Positions 45,821 to 58,303 of a stretch of 64,000 nucleotides of DNA are shown piece by piece. Made by a program: the position numbers and the translations under genes. The stretch is from Orientallactaga sibirica. Its lineage: Eukaryota > Chordata > Mammalia > Rodentia > Dipodidae. The first letter of the stretch is position 1; every line of letters begins with the position of its first letter. The notes beneath the pieces are model-generated. The model was not told the origin of the DNA, ran no database searches, and saw only the letters and a program-made list of their open reading frames with translations. The stretch covers positions 2,480,001 to 2,544,000 of the forward strand of contig JAEOAD010002183.1 in the NCBI GenBank assembly GCA_036365145.1, in the 5' to 3' direction.

Positions 45821-46807
45821 ATGACCTTCAGTGAGGCTGACTTAGAGGACATCCCGAGAAAGATTTCAAAAGAATGATTATAATTATGTTCAAAGAACTC
45901 AAAGAGGAAATGAAAGGGTTCAAAGACCTCAAAGAAGAAATCAAAGGATTCAAAGAAAACACAGAAAACCAATTTAATGAAATAAGGAGGTCAATACTAG
46001 ACATAAATACGGAAATAGAAAGAATAAAGAAAACCCACTCAGAAATGTTAGCAATAAAGAACACAGTCAGTGAAATTAAAACCTCTGTAGAAAATCTCTC
46101 TAGTAGAATGGATGAAGGAGAGAACAGGATAAAGCTAGAAGACCAAGTAGCTGATCTAATACAGTCCAACAGAGAGAAAGACAAAATAATAGGAAGGTAT
46201 GAATGGGAATTACAGGATATTCGGGACACTATGAAAAGATCAAACATAAGAATTCAAGGGATAGTAGAAGGAGAAGAATTTCACTCCAAAGGCATAGTAG
46301 GTGTTTTCAACAAAATCATAGAGGAAAACTTCCCCAAATTGGGAAAGAGATGCCAATGCAGATACAGGAAGCCTTTAGAACACCAAACAGACAAAACCTG
46401 GAAAGAACCTCTCCCGCCATATTATAATTAAACTACCAAACATACAAACCAAAGAAAATATATTGAAAGCAGCTAGAGAGAAAAAGCAAGTGACCTACAA
46501 AGGGAAGCCCATCAGACTCACAGCAGATTACTCAACACAAACTTTAAAGGCCAGAAGGGCCTGGAGTAATGTATTCCAAGTTCTGAAAGATAAAAACTGT
46601 CAACCGAGATTACTTTATCCTGCAAAACTATCTATCCAAATAGATGGAGAAATAAGGACATTCCACAACAAAGACAGGCTAAAGGAATTTTTGGCAACTA
46701 AACCAGCTCTACAGAAAATACTTGCAGGAATCATTCATGCTGAGGAGAAAGCAAAGCACACACATCAGGAAATAGGAAAAAATAAACCATACTCAAATAA
46801 CAGTTAA
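45821..46807 (+). pseudogene. L1-3 ORF1 remnant
   Basis: RNA-binding ORF1p. The first ATG frame stops after about 18 codons because of a small indel. A long piece then reads at 45,874-46,431: a heptad-type coiled coil (residues about 1-110) and the RRM start KRSNIRIQGI. A frameshift near 46,345 moves the rest of the RRM to another frame, and the C-terminal domain (LTADYSTQTLKARRAW, LLYPAKLSI) reads at 46,463-46,807. Full length would be usual for mammalian L1, but the three-part frame makes it inactive. Confidence 0.92.
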
Positions 46808-46852
46808 AACAAGTGAGTAAAGAGAAAACAGGAAAAACTAAAAATAAGAAGA

Positions 46853-49800
46853 ATGGTGAGAATAAACACATATATGTCAATAATAACTCTTAATATCAAT
46901 GGTCTCAATGCCCCTATCAAAAGACACAGACTTGCAGACTGGATTAAAAAGCAGGATCCTACCATCTGTTGCCTCCAGGAAACTCATCTCTCAATAAAAA
47001 AATAGAAACCTTCTTAGGGTGAAAGGTTGGAAAAAGGTATTTCAAGCAAATGGGCCTAGAAAACAGGCAGGGGTTGCTATTTTAATTTCTGACAAGATAG
47101 ACTTCAATCCAACATTTGTGAGGAAAGATAAAGAAGGTCACTTTATACTGATTAAAGGAACCCTCCAACAGGAGGACATTACAATCCTAAACATATATGC
47201 CCCTAACATGGGGCTCCCAATTTCATCAAACAAACACTATTAGAATTAAGGTCAGAGATATCTCCTAACACAATAGTAGTGGGGACTTCAATACCCCACT
47301 CTCATCACTTGACAGGTCTACCCAGCAAAAAATAAACAGAGAGACATCTGCATTAAATGATACCATGGAACAAATGGACCTAACAGATATTTACAGAACA
47401 TTCCATCCAAATGCTGCAAATATACATTTTTCTCAGCAGCACATGGGACATTTTCTAAAATAGACCATATACTAGGACACAAATCAAATCTTAACAAATA
47501 CAGGAAAATTGAAATAATCCCTTGTACATTGTCTGACCACAATGGGATTAAACTGCAAATCAGCAACAAGAAAATATACAGAGCATACAGAAACTCATGG
47601 AGACTAAACAGCACTTTATTGAATGATGTATGGGTCATTGAAGAAATTAAAAAGGAAATCAAGAAATTCGTAGAATCAAATGATGATGAGAATACAACAT
47701 ACCAAAACCTTTGGGACACAATGAAGGCAGTCCTACGAGGGAAATTTATAGCCCTAAGTGCATATATTAAGAAATTGGAGAGTTCACAACTAAACAATTT
47801 AATGCTTCACCTTAAGGCCTTGGAAAAAGAAGAACAAGGCAAACCAAAAATTAGTAGACGGGAAGAAATAATAAAGGTTAGGGCAGAAATTAATGAAATG
47901 GAAACCAAAAAACAATCAAAAGATCAATGAAACAAAGAGTTGGTTCTTTGAAAGGATAAACAAGATTGACAAACCCTTAGCAAATCTGACCAAAAGAAAG
48001 AGAGAAGAGACAAAAATTGATAAAATTAGAGATGAAAAAGGCAACATCACAACAGATACCAAAGAAATTCAGAAAATCATACGGACATACTTTAAGAATA
48101 TATATGCCTCTAAGTTTGAAAACCTGAAAGAAATGGATGAATTCCTTGATTCATATGACCTACCAAAATTAAATCAAGAAGAGATAAACCATTTAAATAG
48201 AACTATAACAACCACAGAGATTCAAGCAGTTATAAAAAGTCTCCCAACTAAAAAAGCCCAGGCCCAGATGGATTCACTGCTGAATTTTACCAGACATTCC
48301 TGGAGGATCTAACGCCAATGCTTCTCAAACTTTTCCATAAAATAGAAAAGGAAGGAACTCTACCAAAATCCTTCTATGAAGCCAGCATCACCCTGATACC
48401 CAAACCGGACAAAGACAGATCAAAAAAAGAAAATTATAGACCAATCTCTCCTCATGAACATGGATGCAAAAATTCTCAACAAAATACTGGCAAACAGAAT
48501 ACAAGAATTTATCAGAAAGATTATTCACCCTGACCAAGTAGGCTTTATCCCAGAGATGCAGGGATGGTTCAACATACGCAAATCCATAAATGTAATACAC
48601 CATATAAATGGTCTGAAGGACAAAAATCATATGGTCATCTCAATAGATGCAGAAAAGGCATTTGACAAAATCCAACACCCCTTCATGGTGAAAGTATTAC
48701 AGAAACTGGGAATAGAAGGAGCATATCTCAACATAATAAAAGCTATTTATGACAAACCTACAGCCAACATAATACTAAATGGGGAAAAACTTGAAGCTTT
48801 TCCTCTAAATTCAGGAACAAGACAAGGGTGTCCACTTTCCCCACTACTATTTAATATAGTACTGGAAGTCTTAGCCACAGCAATAAGGCAAGAGACACTC
48901 ATAAAGGGATACAAATCGGAAGGGAAGAGATCAAATTATCATTATTTGCAGACGATATGATTCTATACCTAACAGACCCTAAAGTCTCTACCTGCAAACT
49001 GTTAGAGCTGATAAACACTTTTAGCAATGTAGCAGGATACAAACTAAACACACAGAAATCAGTAGCTTTTCTATATACTAACAACAAACGTGCAGAGGAT
49101 GAAATCAGGGAATCTCTCCCATTCACAATTGCCTCAAAAAAATAAAATACCTTGGAATAAACTTAACCAAGGAAGTGAAGGATCTCTACAATGAGAACTT
49201 TAAAAAACTCGAGCGACAAATTACAGAAGACACAAGGAAATGGAAAGACATCCCATGCTCCTGGATTGGAAGAATCAATATTGTGAAAATGTCAATCTTA
49301 CCAAAAGCAATCTATACATTTAATGCGATCCCTATTAAAATCCCAATAGCTTTCTTCACGGAAATAGAAAAAACAATCCTAAAATTCATCTGGAAACACA
49401 AAAAACCTCGAATAGCCAAAACAATTTTGCGAAACAAAAATCAGGCAGGTGGTATAACCATACCCGATTTTAAGTTATATTACAAAGCCATAGTAACAAA
49501 AACAGCATGGTACTGGCACAAGGACAGACAGGTAGATCAATGGAACAGAATAGAAGACCCAAATATTAATCCAAGCAGCTACAGCCACCTGATTTTTGAC
49601 AAAAATGCCAAAAATATTAATTGGAGAAAAGATAGTCTCTTTAACAAGTGGTGTTGGGAAAACTGGACATCGGTATGTAAAAGGATAAACATAGATCCTT
49701 GTCTTTCTCCATGCACAAGAGTCAAATCCAAATGGATCAGGGACCTTGATATCAGACCTGAAACTCTGAACCTGCTAGAGGAAAAAGTAGGGGAAACCCT

Positions 49801-50668
49801 TCAACATATTGGCATAGGTAAGGACTTTCTGAATATAACCCCAATTGCTCAGCGAATAAAATCACTAATCAACCAATGGGACCTTATGAAATTACAAAGC
49901 TTTTGTACAGCAAAGGACACTGTGAGTAGAGCAAAAGACAACCTACAGAATGGGAGAAAATCTTTGCCAGCTATACATCTGACAGAGGATTAATATCCAG
50001 AATATACAAAGAACTCAAAAACAGAATAATAAGAATTCAAACAACCCAGTTAAAAAAATGGGCTATGGAACTAAATAGAGAATTCACAGAAGATGAAATT
50101 CAGATGGCATATAAACATCTGAAAAAATGCTCCACATCCTTAGCCATCAGGGAAATGCAAATTAAAACCACTTTGAGATTCCATTTCACTCCTGTCAGAA
50201 TGGCTTCCATCAAGAAAACAAAGGACAATAAGTGTTGGCGTGGATGCGAAAAAAAGAGGAACACTTCTACACTGTTGGTGGGAATGTAACCTAGTCCAAC
50301 CATTGTGGAAATCAGTGTGGAGGTTTTGAGACAGCTAGAAATAGATTTACCATATGATCCAGCTATAGCACTCCTAGGCATATATCCAGAAGACTCTTCT
50401 CACTTCCTTAGAGATACTTGCAAAACCATGTTTATTGCCGCTCTATTCACAATAGCTAGAAATGGAAGCAGCCTAGATGTCCCACCACAAATGAATGGAT
50501 AATAAAGATGTGGTACATTTACACAATGGAGTTCTACTCAGCAGTAAAGAAAAATGAAATTATGAAATTTGCAGGGAAATGGATGGATCTGGAAAGGATT
50601 ATACTAAGTGAGGTAACCCAGGCTCAGAAAGCCAAACGTCACATGTTCTCTCTCATATGTGGATCCTA
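46853..50668 (+). pseudogene. L1-3 ORF2 remnant (endonuclease, reverse transcriptase)
   Basis: Starts at ATG 46,853 but meets a stop near 47,003 after a small deletion. Endonuclease pieces read at 47,019-47,243 and at 47,529 (SDHNG). RT blocks are at 47,893-48,960: SRRE-type linker, [41 protein letters not shown], and the FADD catalytic box at 48,945-48,956. The longest intact part is 49,175-49,993 (272 codons), the region after the RT domain. At least eight frame changes divide it, so no active ORF2p is possible, although the catalytic residues are still recognisable. Confidence 0.94.
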
Positions 50669-52247
50669 GCTACAAATAGACAGACTTGTGTGTGAACTGG
50701 AACCAAAAATTGGTGCCAGAAACCAGTAAGCTGGTAAAAGGCTATAAGGGACGGAGGAAAGGGAAGGACTGAAGTGTATGGTATTGCACATATGTAAGTG
50801 GAAGGACTGATTACAAGGAGGGGAATGGCCTAACCAAGGCCATGGGTAGAGAATGCATAAAAGAAGGGCAAGGGGAGGGTCAATCTAATTTCAAAAGATT
50901 GTGAATAAGACTTATGTAAAACTACTTTTTTGAATAATGGTACATCTAGAAGCTGTAGACTGTTACTAGAAAATTTTCAGTACCTGGGATGGGATACCTT
51001 CCAGTGAGTTGTTGGCCAAGGAGGTCCCGGTAGCCTCCAAAACATTAAAGGCTTTTGCCAAAGCCCTTGGTTTTCCCTGAGAAACAGATAGTAAGACCCT
51101 ATTGCTGAAGACATCTCTTGCCTGAGAGGCAAGGTCACTGAGAAAGCAAGCTGGTGCTGAGCAGAAAACCTTCTCCCTGTAGACCAGCCAACTGAAAGCT
51201 GGAAAAGCTGCACTGCATGCAGAGTATGGGAGACAGAAGTCATCAGCAGTGAAAACAGTGGACGCTGAATATTCAAATTTGGCCAGACAGGCCCAAAGAC
51301 TGAACGGGTGCAATAGTGGCATGTCTACTCGTGGGGTAACCAACTGCTCTATAATTGACTAAAGGCCCTCTCACGGAGGGAATACATACCTGGTACTGAA
51401 AAAACTAAGTAAAGTCTATGGTAGGTAAGGTCATAAGCCTTAGGGGTATAAAGCATGCCCTTATCTAAATGTATATACTATTCCCACCAAGCTGCCCGGA
51501 AAATACTACACTTAATGCTCATATTCACATATTAATGCTACTCTCACTTCTGGTTAGAGAAGCTTCTCTTTCAGATGGCGATGACCACTGGGATGATCCA
51601 AAAGGCAACATAGTGCTGAGAAGAAGGGATGGAGAAGTGCCCAGCACTGAAACATCTCTGTCACACCTCCAAGGCTCAGGGATCATTGCGGAAGAGGGGC
51701 TGATAGAATGGAAGAGCCAAAGGAAGGGTACGACTCCCTACAATGCAACTGCCCAGACAGAAATTGGCCTTGATATCCATGACCTTGCTGTGCCTAACAA
51801 TACCTCCGCAAGACCTCATAGTAGAAGTAAAAGAGGATGACATCATATTAAAAAAGAGACTAATGGAGAGAGGGAGGGGATATGATGGAGAGTGGAGTTC
51901 TAAAGGGGAAGGGGGAGGGGAGGGAAAATACGCACCTTTGGTATGTAATATGTTTTGTTGATTAAATAGGTGCCTTTAGGACACTTGGGAGGCAGAAGGA
52001 AGTTGAAAAACTAGTGCTGAAGGAACTCTTGCCATGAAGAAGAAAGAGAGGCAGAAAGAAAAATCTATTCATTTAAATAATAGCAGAAAATTTCCCAAAT
52101 CTAGGGAAGAAATGGACATCCAAGCACAAATGACATTTAACTCCCCAAATAGACATGACCAGAGAAGAATCTCCTCTGTACCACACATTATAGTCAAGGT
52201 GTCAAGTTTCTAAAACAAAGAAACAATGTTAAAAGCTGTAAGAGAAA

Positions 52248-52397
52248 GCAGAGCACGATGGCTCACACATGGGCACTTGGAAGGTGGAGGTAGGAGAAGC
52301 TGCAATTCATTCAAGGTAAGCTTGGGTTACACAGTAAGTTTAAAGTCAGCATAGGCCTCACAACTCCCTGTGTCAAACAATAAAACAAAATAAAATG
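52248..52397 (+). mobile_element. B1-like SINE in the older L1
   Basis: Diverged B1 with an A-rich tail; tgtaagagaaa at both borders (52,237-52,247 and 52,398-52,408). Confidence 0.88.
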
Positions 52398-52679
52398 TGT
52401 AAGAGAAAAATATCCACTTATTTACAAAGGCAAACACATCAGAATAACATCAGATCGCACAGAAACCCTAAAAGACAAGAAAGCATGCAACGATACATTT
52501 CAAACCCTGAAAATGAACAACTGGTCATTAAGATTTCTGTATCCAGCAAAGTTATCTTTTAAAATGGATGAAGAAATAAGGACATTTCAAGATAAGCACA
52601 CTATCAGTAGCCTGTAGCAGCCAAAAAGCACAAGGGAATGCTTTGTTGCCCAAGCCCCCAGAGGGAATGAAGATTTATG

Positions 52680-52815
52680 ACACCTTGGTTCTAGCCTCCA
52701 GAGAGCCACTTTGTCTCCTTCTCTCTCTCCAGAACTATAAGGGAATAAAATTGTGTTGTTTTATGCCTCAGTGCTTGTGATAATTTGTGACCGCCACCAC
52801 AGGACATCAATAGAG
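52680..52815 (+). mobile_element. MLT1/MaLR LTR 3' end
   Basis: Shows ttctagcctccagag, ccagaactataagggaataa and ttgtgttgttttatgcc, the typical 3' end of MaLR LTRs. Confidence 0.7.
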
Positions 52816-53147
52816 GGAAGCTAAAGTCTAGAGGCCTTGGAGCGCCCTGGTCATAGATTCGGACACGCAGGACCTTGTAACTGCCATGCAGATCAGACCA
52901 ACAACGATGTGGAGGACACAGCTCCCTTGCTCACTTCCCCATCTCCCCCAGGTCATGGGATCCTAGCCCAGTCCCCAACCAATGCTTCAGACAAAGCCTT
53001 AAAGAGGAGCTAGGAGGCAAATATTGGTAGAAAAAAGTCTTCCTTAAATAGACTGAGCATTTATCTATAACGATAGTTTCAATTATTAAGCTGAATTAAG
53101 TTTCTGCATTCAAATAAAGTGTAAGGGCCAGCTAATAATTTATAAAA
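52816..53147. other. Unassigned sequence
   Basis: Nothing recognised. Confidence 0.4.
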
Positions 53148-53155
53148 GGGAAGAA

Positions 53156-53193
<38 letters not shown>

Positions 53194-53252
53194 AAGAGAA
53201 AGGGAGGGAGGGAGGGAGGGAGGGAGGGAGGGAGGGAGGGAGGGAGGAAAGA
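53148..53252. repeat. (GAAA)n/(GGGA)n tetranucleotide repeat
   Basis: GAAA-type units at about 53,150-53,198 change to GGGA units at 53,199-53,247. Confidence 0.97.
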
Positions 53253-53345
53253 AAGACATTTTCACTGCAAATTTGACTGTGGTGTGAGTAAATATGGAGA
53301 AACCATTATGATTCCAACCAGAGGTAGGTAACATTATAGGTGTAT

Positions 53346-53692
53346 GTTGGTTTGAATGTTAAATTTTCCCCATAGACTCATGTGTTGAATGCTTAATCCA
53401 CAGTTGTTGGCACTGTTTGGGAAGCTTGTGGAGCCTTTGGGAGGTGATGCCTTGCTCGAGCAGGTATGTTGTTGGGGGTGGGCCTTAAAGTGCTATATTC
53501 CAGCCCCACTGGATGCTTTTGTACCTTTACTTCTTCCCTGCTAATGTGAAGATGTGATGCTGGCTGTCTCTCTTGCCATGCTTTTCCTGCTATAATAGAA
53601 ACTTCCCCTCAAAACTGTAGGCAGAAACAAACCCTTCCTTGCATGAGATGCTCTGCTCAGGTGTTTTGTCCCAGCAGCAGGAACGTAACTGG
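53346..53692 (+). mobile_element. MaLR-type solo LTR
   Basis: Begins TGTTGGTTTGAATG and follows the layout of the LTR at 2,560 (ccccatagactcatgtg, ttggcactgtttggg, a gaaacaaacccttcc segment). Confidence 0.7.
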
Positions 53693-53832
53693 AAGCTGGG
53701 TGTGGTGGCACACGCCTTGAATCCCAGCACTCAGGAGGCAGAGATAGGAGGATTTCCATGAGTTCAAGGCCACCCTGAGACTACACAGTGAATTCCAGGT
53801 CAGCCTAAGGCTAGAGTAAGACCCTACTTTGG
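53693..53832 (+). mobile_element. B1 SINE
   Basis: Complete B1 body whose 3' tail has become the long tetranucleotide repeat that follows. Confidence 0.95.
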
Positions 53833-53833
53833 A

Positions 53834-53905
<72 letters not shown>

Positions 53906-53972
53906 AGGAAGGAAGGAAGGAAGGAAGGAAGGAAGGAAGGAAGGAAGGAAGGAAGGAAGGAAGGAAGGAAAG
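53833..53972. repeat. (GAAA)n(GGAA)n microsatellite in a B1 tail
   Basis: About 18 GAAA units followed by about 16 GGAA units. Open frames across it (Lys/Glu/Arg or Phe/Leu/Ser repeats) are products of the repeat only. Confidence 0.98.
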
Positions 53973-54543
53973 AGGTATAAGGCATCTCCTACAGTGGCAC
54001 ACTTACTTACAGGTTCCAGAGATGAGGATGTGGGTATCTTTGGGAGACCAAAATCCTACCTATCGTGACTTCCAAATGCCCCCTTAATGGTTGCATGGGG
54101 AACACACTGAGGCATGGAGGCAGAATGCTGGGTCTCCTCCTGCCTCCACCCCACTGCCATATCTTCACTGCAGTAAGGTCTTAGGTGCCCCAGGCAACCT
54201 GCAGCCTCTGCTTCACTGCCTCTGTCCCTGCATCCTCAGGCCCTCTGAGTAACTGTTACTTCTACAGGCCTCTTCCACCCCAACCCCAAAATGTGCCTGC
54301 AGCAAGGGAAGAAACAAGAATCCAAGTGATCTGCAGGACCTTCATCTCTCCGCCTGACCTCCCCTTCACAGGCCTGAACAAGAAGTGGGCTGCTCTTCCC
54401 CACAGCCCACCTCCTTCATGGTCGAGGGCACAGTAGCCTCTTGTGTAATCCATCAGAGGCTACTGAGAACCTTCACAGTATTCTGGGGTGAAAAATCCTT
54501 CTGATCATTTAAGTTCTCTCAGGCAGAATTCTATTTTCTTTTT
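53973..54543. other. Unassigned, moderately GC-rich sequence
   Basis: No gene or repeat recognised. An 83-codon frame at 54,185-54,436 is proline rich and has no known motif. Confidence 0.45.
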
Positions 54544-54664
54544 CTTCCATTTTTTTCAGTCAGGGTCTTGTTGTGTCACCCAGGCTAGCCTAGAATCACA
54601 ATGCTCCTGCCTCAGCCTCCCCAGTCCTCGTACTGTAAGTGCATGCCGCCATGTCTGGCTTCAG
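54544..54664 (-). mobile_element. Old B1/7SL-type SINE
   Basis: Reverse order cagggtcttgttgtgtcacc, ctgcctcagcctcccc, catgccgccatgtctggc. Confidence 0.8.
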
Positions 54665-55754
54665 GCATAGTTCTTGATATGGTAAATTAATTCAGAAATT
54701 TCTTCTTCTCTCCATCTCTCCTTTCCTCATTACTCCAGACCTGCAGTTTGGTTAGAAACTAGCTAAAAAATACATTTTAACCAGCAAAACTGATGGTCTT
54801 TGGTGTTCTCGTGGCTTTCTGCCTTTCACCTGCAGCTCCCTAACTTAACAGACTTACAGACAACGGAAACACATTCAGAAACAAACATTTCTCTACATGC
54901 TCCAGTCTTACTAACATAGAAATGGGTATGAACTAAGGAGGGAGAAAAAAGGTTAAGCCACAATCTAATCTGAAAAACGGATGAGACTATTTCTATAAAT
55001 TCCCAAGCAGAAAAGAGACACCTTCTCTTTGGCACATTACATGACTTTTGCCACAGTCACTGGTGGACAAGGATGACATGCCCTTAGGTGTAGACTGTGA
55101 GAACCTAACAGTGCTAGAAACTATTAGTCCTCATGTCTTACTCCTATTGACATTTACAAATGGTCTAAAGCTCCCCCGCCCCCACCCACAACACACTCTA
55201 TTGCCAAATTATTCAGGTTCTAAATGCCTTTGGCTGAATGCTCTGTGTACTTGAATTGGAAAGCAAGGGAGTTTTCCTTTGAGACACTGTAAGGTCACAG
55301 GATTTGATCCATTATTAAAAACCCATTTCAAAGTCCCATCACTCAGGGGACAAATGATCTTGTGCTAAAGGACTTTCCATAGAGTTTGGTATGTTATAAT
55401 TATGGGAGGATGAGCCAAGGGCTTGGCACCCCAACTTCTACAAAAATACCCAGTAAAGGAGGAGCCTCAGAGTACAGAGAGCCAAAGATTTGCAAACAGG
55501 AAGAAAGCACACAAGAGTAGATATGCACGCTTCCTTGAGAGAACCGTAGGATGTGGGAATGTTTAAGGAAGAAAAGTCAGTTCCTAAGCTTCAACAGTAA
55601 CTCTGGGTTCAGTTTCTGCAGACTGAGCTGCCTGGAGTCTTGTAGGGGTAGATCTCCAGAGCAGCGCCCACAAGTTAGCCCCTCACAAGTGTGCTCCATC
55701 TATTGCCTTTCTAATACAATGTGGAATGTGTCACACAGTACGTTTTGAAAGCCC
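54665..55754. other. Unassigned single-copy sequence
   Basis: Nothing recognised. Confidence 0.5.
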
Positions 55755-55803
55755 ACTAAGCAATGCTGGAAGGATATGCCCACAACATAATAGTAAATGG
55801 AAA

Positions 55804-55834
<31 letters not shown>

Positions 55835-55889
55835 TAATTTTTTTTTACTTAAAGCTTATGCTTTAAGTATGTGTAGGTAGGTAGGTAGG

Positions 55890-55931
<42 letters not shown>

Positions 55932-56104
55932 TAGATAGATAGATATAGATATAGATATATATAGATAGATATAGATAGATATAGATATAGATATAGATAT
56001 AGATATAGATATAGATATAGATATAGATATAGATATATGTGTGCTTTATATATATATGACTGTGATGTTAGAAGGAAATACACAAAAATCTTAAAGTATA
56101 AAAC
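55755..56104. repeat. Microsatellite-rich segment: (CA)n and (GATA)/(GATATA)n
   Basis: (CA)n at 55,808-55,834; GTAG, GATA and GATATA units at 55,870-56,038. The flanks (ctggaaggatatgccc, and attttttctacaataaata at about 56,920) look like two parts of one old repeat split by the L1 at 56,114. Confidence 0.9.
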
Positions 56105-56113
56105 TCATGCATT

Positions 56114-56863
56114 TTTTTCCTTTTTTTAAAGTAGAAAGTTGTTAGATACATCATATGTTAGTACCATCATTTCCATCCTCCCTGCCCCCATTCCACTGAA
56201 GGCCCTACTCAGTGGGATTGCTGGTATCCCCCTTGGTTTGTGGGGTATAGATGTGAGAGCATCAGTCAGTCGTTGTAAGAGGGGGTGGGCAGTGCCTCTG
56301 GACACTCCCTGCCACAATGTGGCTCTGACATACTTTCATCGGCCTCTTCCACAAAATTCCCTGAGCCACTGTGGATGTGTTATAAGACTACTTTAGTGTT
56401 GTGCTTTCAGAAGCTTCTGGATTTGTTCTTTGGTGCATTTTGAGCATCCTCTGTGCCTGTCTCCATAACCCTGGTGCTGGTTGACAGGCTTGCTATTGAA
56501 GCAGTGCTCTGCTCATCACGCCAATTCCTCTGTGGTTTCAGCTGGGCCCTGGCTGATGAGCAAGTGGTGGTTTATCTCCTCGTTCTAGCTGCCTATGCAA
56601 AAAGACAAACATTCTCCAAAGGAGATTGAGGTCAGCATGGGTTCAAGGGGATAAGCACTATTAAAAGATATTTAGGTGGATGTAGCCATTCTTTTGGTGA
56701 AAGACTAGTGGGAGTTTCTTGTTGGAGTCCATGGTTTTGGTCTCCATAGGATTCTGACTCAGTTTCCAGTTCCAGCTAAAGGTTCCTTTCCACTGACTGG
56801 ATCTCTTAACCAATCAGAGAGCCACTGGTTACTCACCGAGGCTGGGTGCCACTATTGCACAGG
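56114..56863 (-). mobile_element. L1 3'UTR insertion, minus strand, older subfamily
   Basis: T-rich tail at left. Right part reversed gives a 3'UTR segment with gtgcaatagtggc, as in the other L1s here. tcatgcatt lies at 56,105-56,113 and 56,864-56,872 as target duplication. Confidence 0.82.
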
Positions 56864-56965
56864 TCATGCATTATTTTGAAACTTTATTTCCACATATTTT
56901 TCTGTACTTTCTATTTTTTCTACAATAAATATATGTTGCTTTTGTTATCCTAAAAACAAAGATTA

Positions 56966-58099
56966 AAGCAAGACATTGTTTAGTTTTCTTGCTAGGAAGA
57001 CCAAAGTTTAAGTTTGATCTCCTATGCCTCTGGCCTGATTATTAAAACTCAATGAAGTCGAAAACATAGGGACAAGGGTTCATGGGTAAACTCTAGGCAG
57101 TGGTAACCAAAGAGTGAGTGTGTCCATACTGAGCAGATCCTATGGGTGTGGAGCGGGGCAGGCCACCATTTTACTGAGCAGTTCCTCTTTGGGTTGTGGG
57201 CAGCACTCCTCCACACTTCTTTACTGGGCAGAGTAGCCATTGTTATCAAGGTCTGGATGACTCACGAATGCTGACCACAGGACTGTAGACAGCCAAACCA
57301 TGGCCTGTTTGCCCAGTGCAGCCAGTTCTGTCTGTCAGAGCCCAGTGGGGGACAGAATGTTCACAGCTTCCAAGAACACAGCAAGCCAGTCCCGCCAGGT
57401 GGCTTGAACAGCTATTTCCTTCCAAGCACAATACCTTGCCCAACCTGAGGATTTCCTGAAGGCTGCCCACCACTTCAGGTGTGTTGTGATTAGAACACAC
57501 CCAAGTCATATGAGTCTTCTAAACATTTACCTTGTAGCTGTATGTTCTGGTTAGCGCTTCACTTCCTTTGTCTTTGTAAAACCTACGATCACATATTAAC
57601 AATTTCATTGAATTGTGAGCTTCCAATAAGAACCTGTACATTAAAGATGTTTTATAATTATAAATAGATGGGAGCCTATCCTTTTGCACCCCTTTTTCCT
57701 ATCAAGGCAGAACCTGACTAGACAAGTCATAGCTGTAAGCCACCTGCCTAAGGAATCCTATGGCCACCTTCACATCTCATCTGCCACCTTACCAACCCAT
57801 GCCACCTTACAGCATCTACCCATTCCTAGTCCATGGCTGACAATGTGGGTGAGGTTAAAGTTTCCACTTTTTTGAAATAAAACACTGAGACATCAGATCA
57901 TAGACAGTGAGCTTAGCCATGAGACACCAGCCTGGAGCCTTGGCAAAAAGTGAACATCCCGGGACTATCAGGACACTCACTGCCAACCCCTGTAGATAGT
58001 ATGGAAGAGCTGTGACAAGAGGAGGCTAGAAAGTATCACTTGTGGTTTCAATCCCAGCCGTCCTTGTAGAGGAAGGCCAGAGGTTGGGCCCCCCCCTTT
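56966..58099. other. Unassigned single-copy sequence
   Basis: No repeat, exon or RNA gene recognised. Confidence 0.5.
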
Positions 58100-58303
58100 A
58101 ACCTCCAACGGTTCCAATCTCCAGGTCCCATGTTTAGCCAGATGCAATGTGACACAAGGGCGCAATGCTGCACTTGACCACAAGGGGGCGCATGCATCTG
58201 GATTTAGTTCGCAGCAGCTGAGAGGCTCCTGGCTCACCCATCTCTATCTGTCTTCCTCTCCTCTCCCCCTCTCTCTGTCTCTCTCAAAAAAAAAAAAAAA
58301 AGA
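58100..58303 (+). mobile_element. DIP-type SINE, long form, 5'-truncated
   Basis: Starts at the B box (cggttccaatctcc) without the pol III A box, then a complete long-form body and A-tail. A C8 run precedes it. Confidence 0.92.
58178..58191 (+). promoter_or_regulatory. CTCF-like motif in a DIP SINE (best form)
   Basis: CCACAAGGGGGCGC, exact match to the core, in a SINE that has lost its own promoter head. Confidence 0.55.

Larger units (their letters stand above)
44766..51970 (+). mobile_element. L1-3: nearly full-length, dead LINE-1
   Basis: About 7.2 kb and not interrupted. 5'UTR from acttccggttaagatggcg to about 45,820, ORF1 about 45,821-46,807, ORF2 46,853 to about 50,668, 3'UTR to about 51,970. 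The 3' end lacks the usual gttgtcaataaaa and poly(A), reading gttttgttgattaaatagg, and no target duplication is seen, so the 3' border is altered. Frameshifts break both ORFs. Confidence 0.95.
44236..52610 (+). mobile_element. Older L1 (L1M-type) ORF1 region, split by L1-3
   Basis: Left part 44,236-44,487 (gtgaattaaataaaacac, gaatggaagatatgacc, aacttccaagaactctg) and right part about 51,990-52,610 (gaaaatttcccaaatc, ccaaatagacatgacc, tgtatccagcaaagttatc) are consecutive parts of an ancient L1 ORF1. DIP, L1-3 and B1 insertions lie within it. Confidence 0.78.

Noticed and set aside
49175..49993. An intact 272-codon reading frame as an active gene
   Set aside because: It is the L1 ORF2 region after the RT domain, isolated by frameshifts on both sides.
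53811..54068. Lys/Glu/Arg-rich and Phe/Leu/Ser-rich frames
   Set aside because: Direct translations of the tetranucleotide repeat; no biological protein is implied.
55870..56038. CRISPR-like or satellite array
   Set aside because: Units are plain GATA/GATATA microsatellite without spacers; no CRISPR structure exists in this animal DNA.
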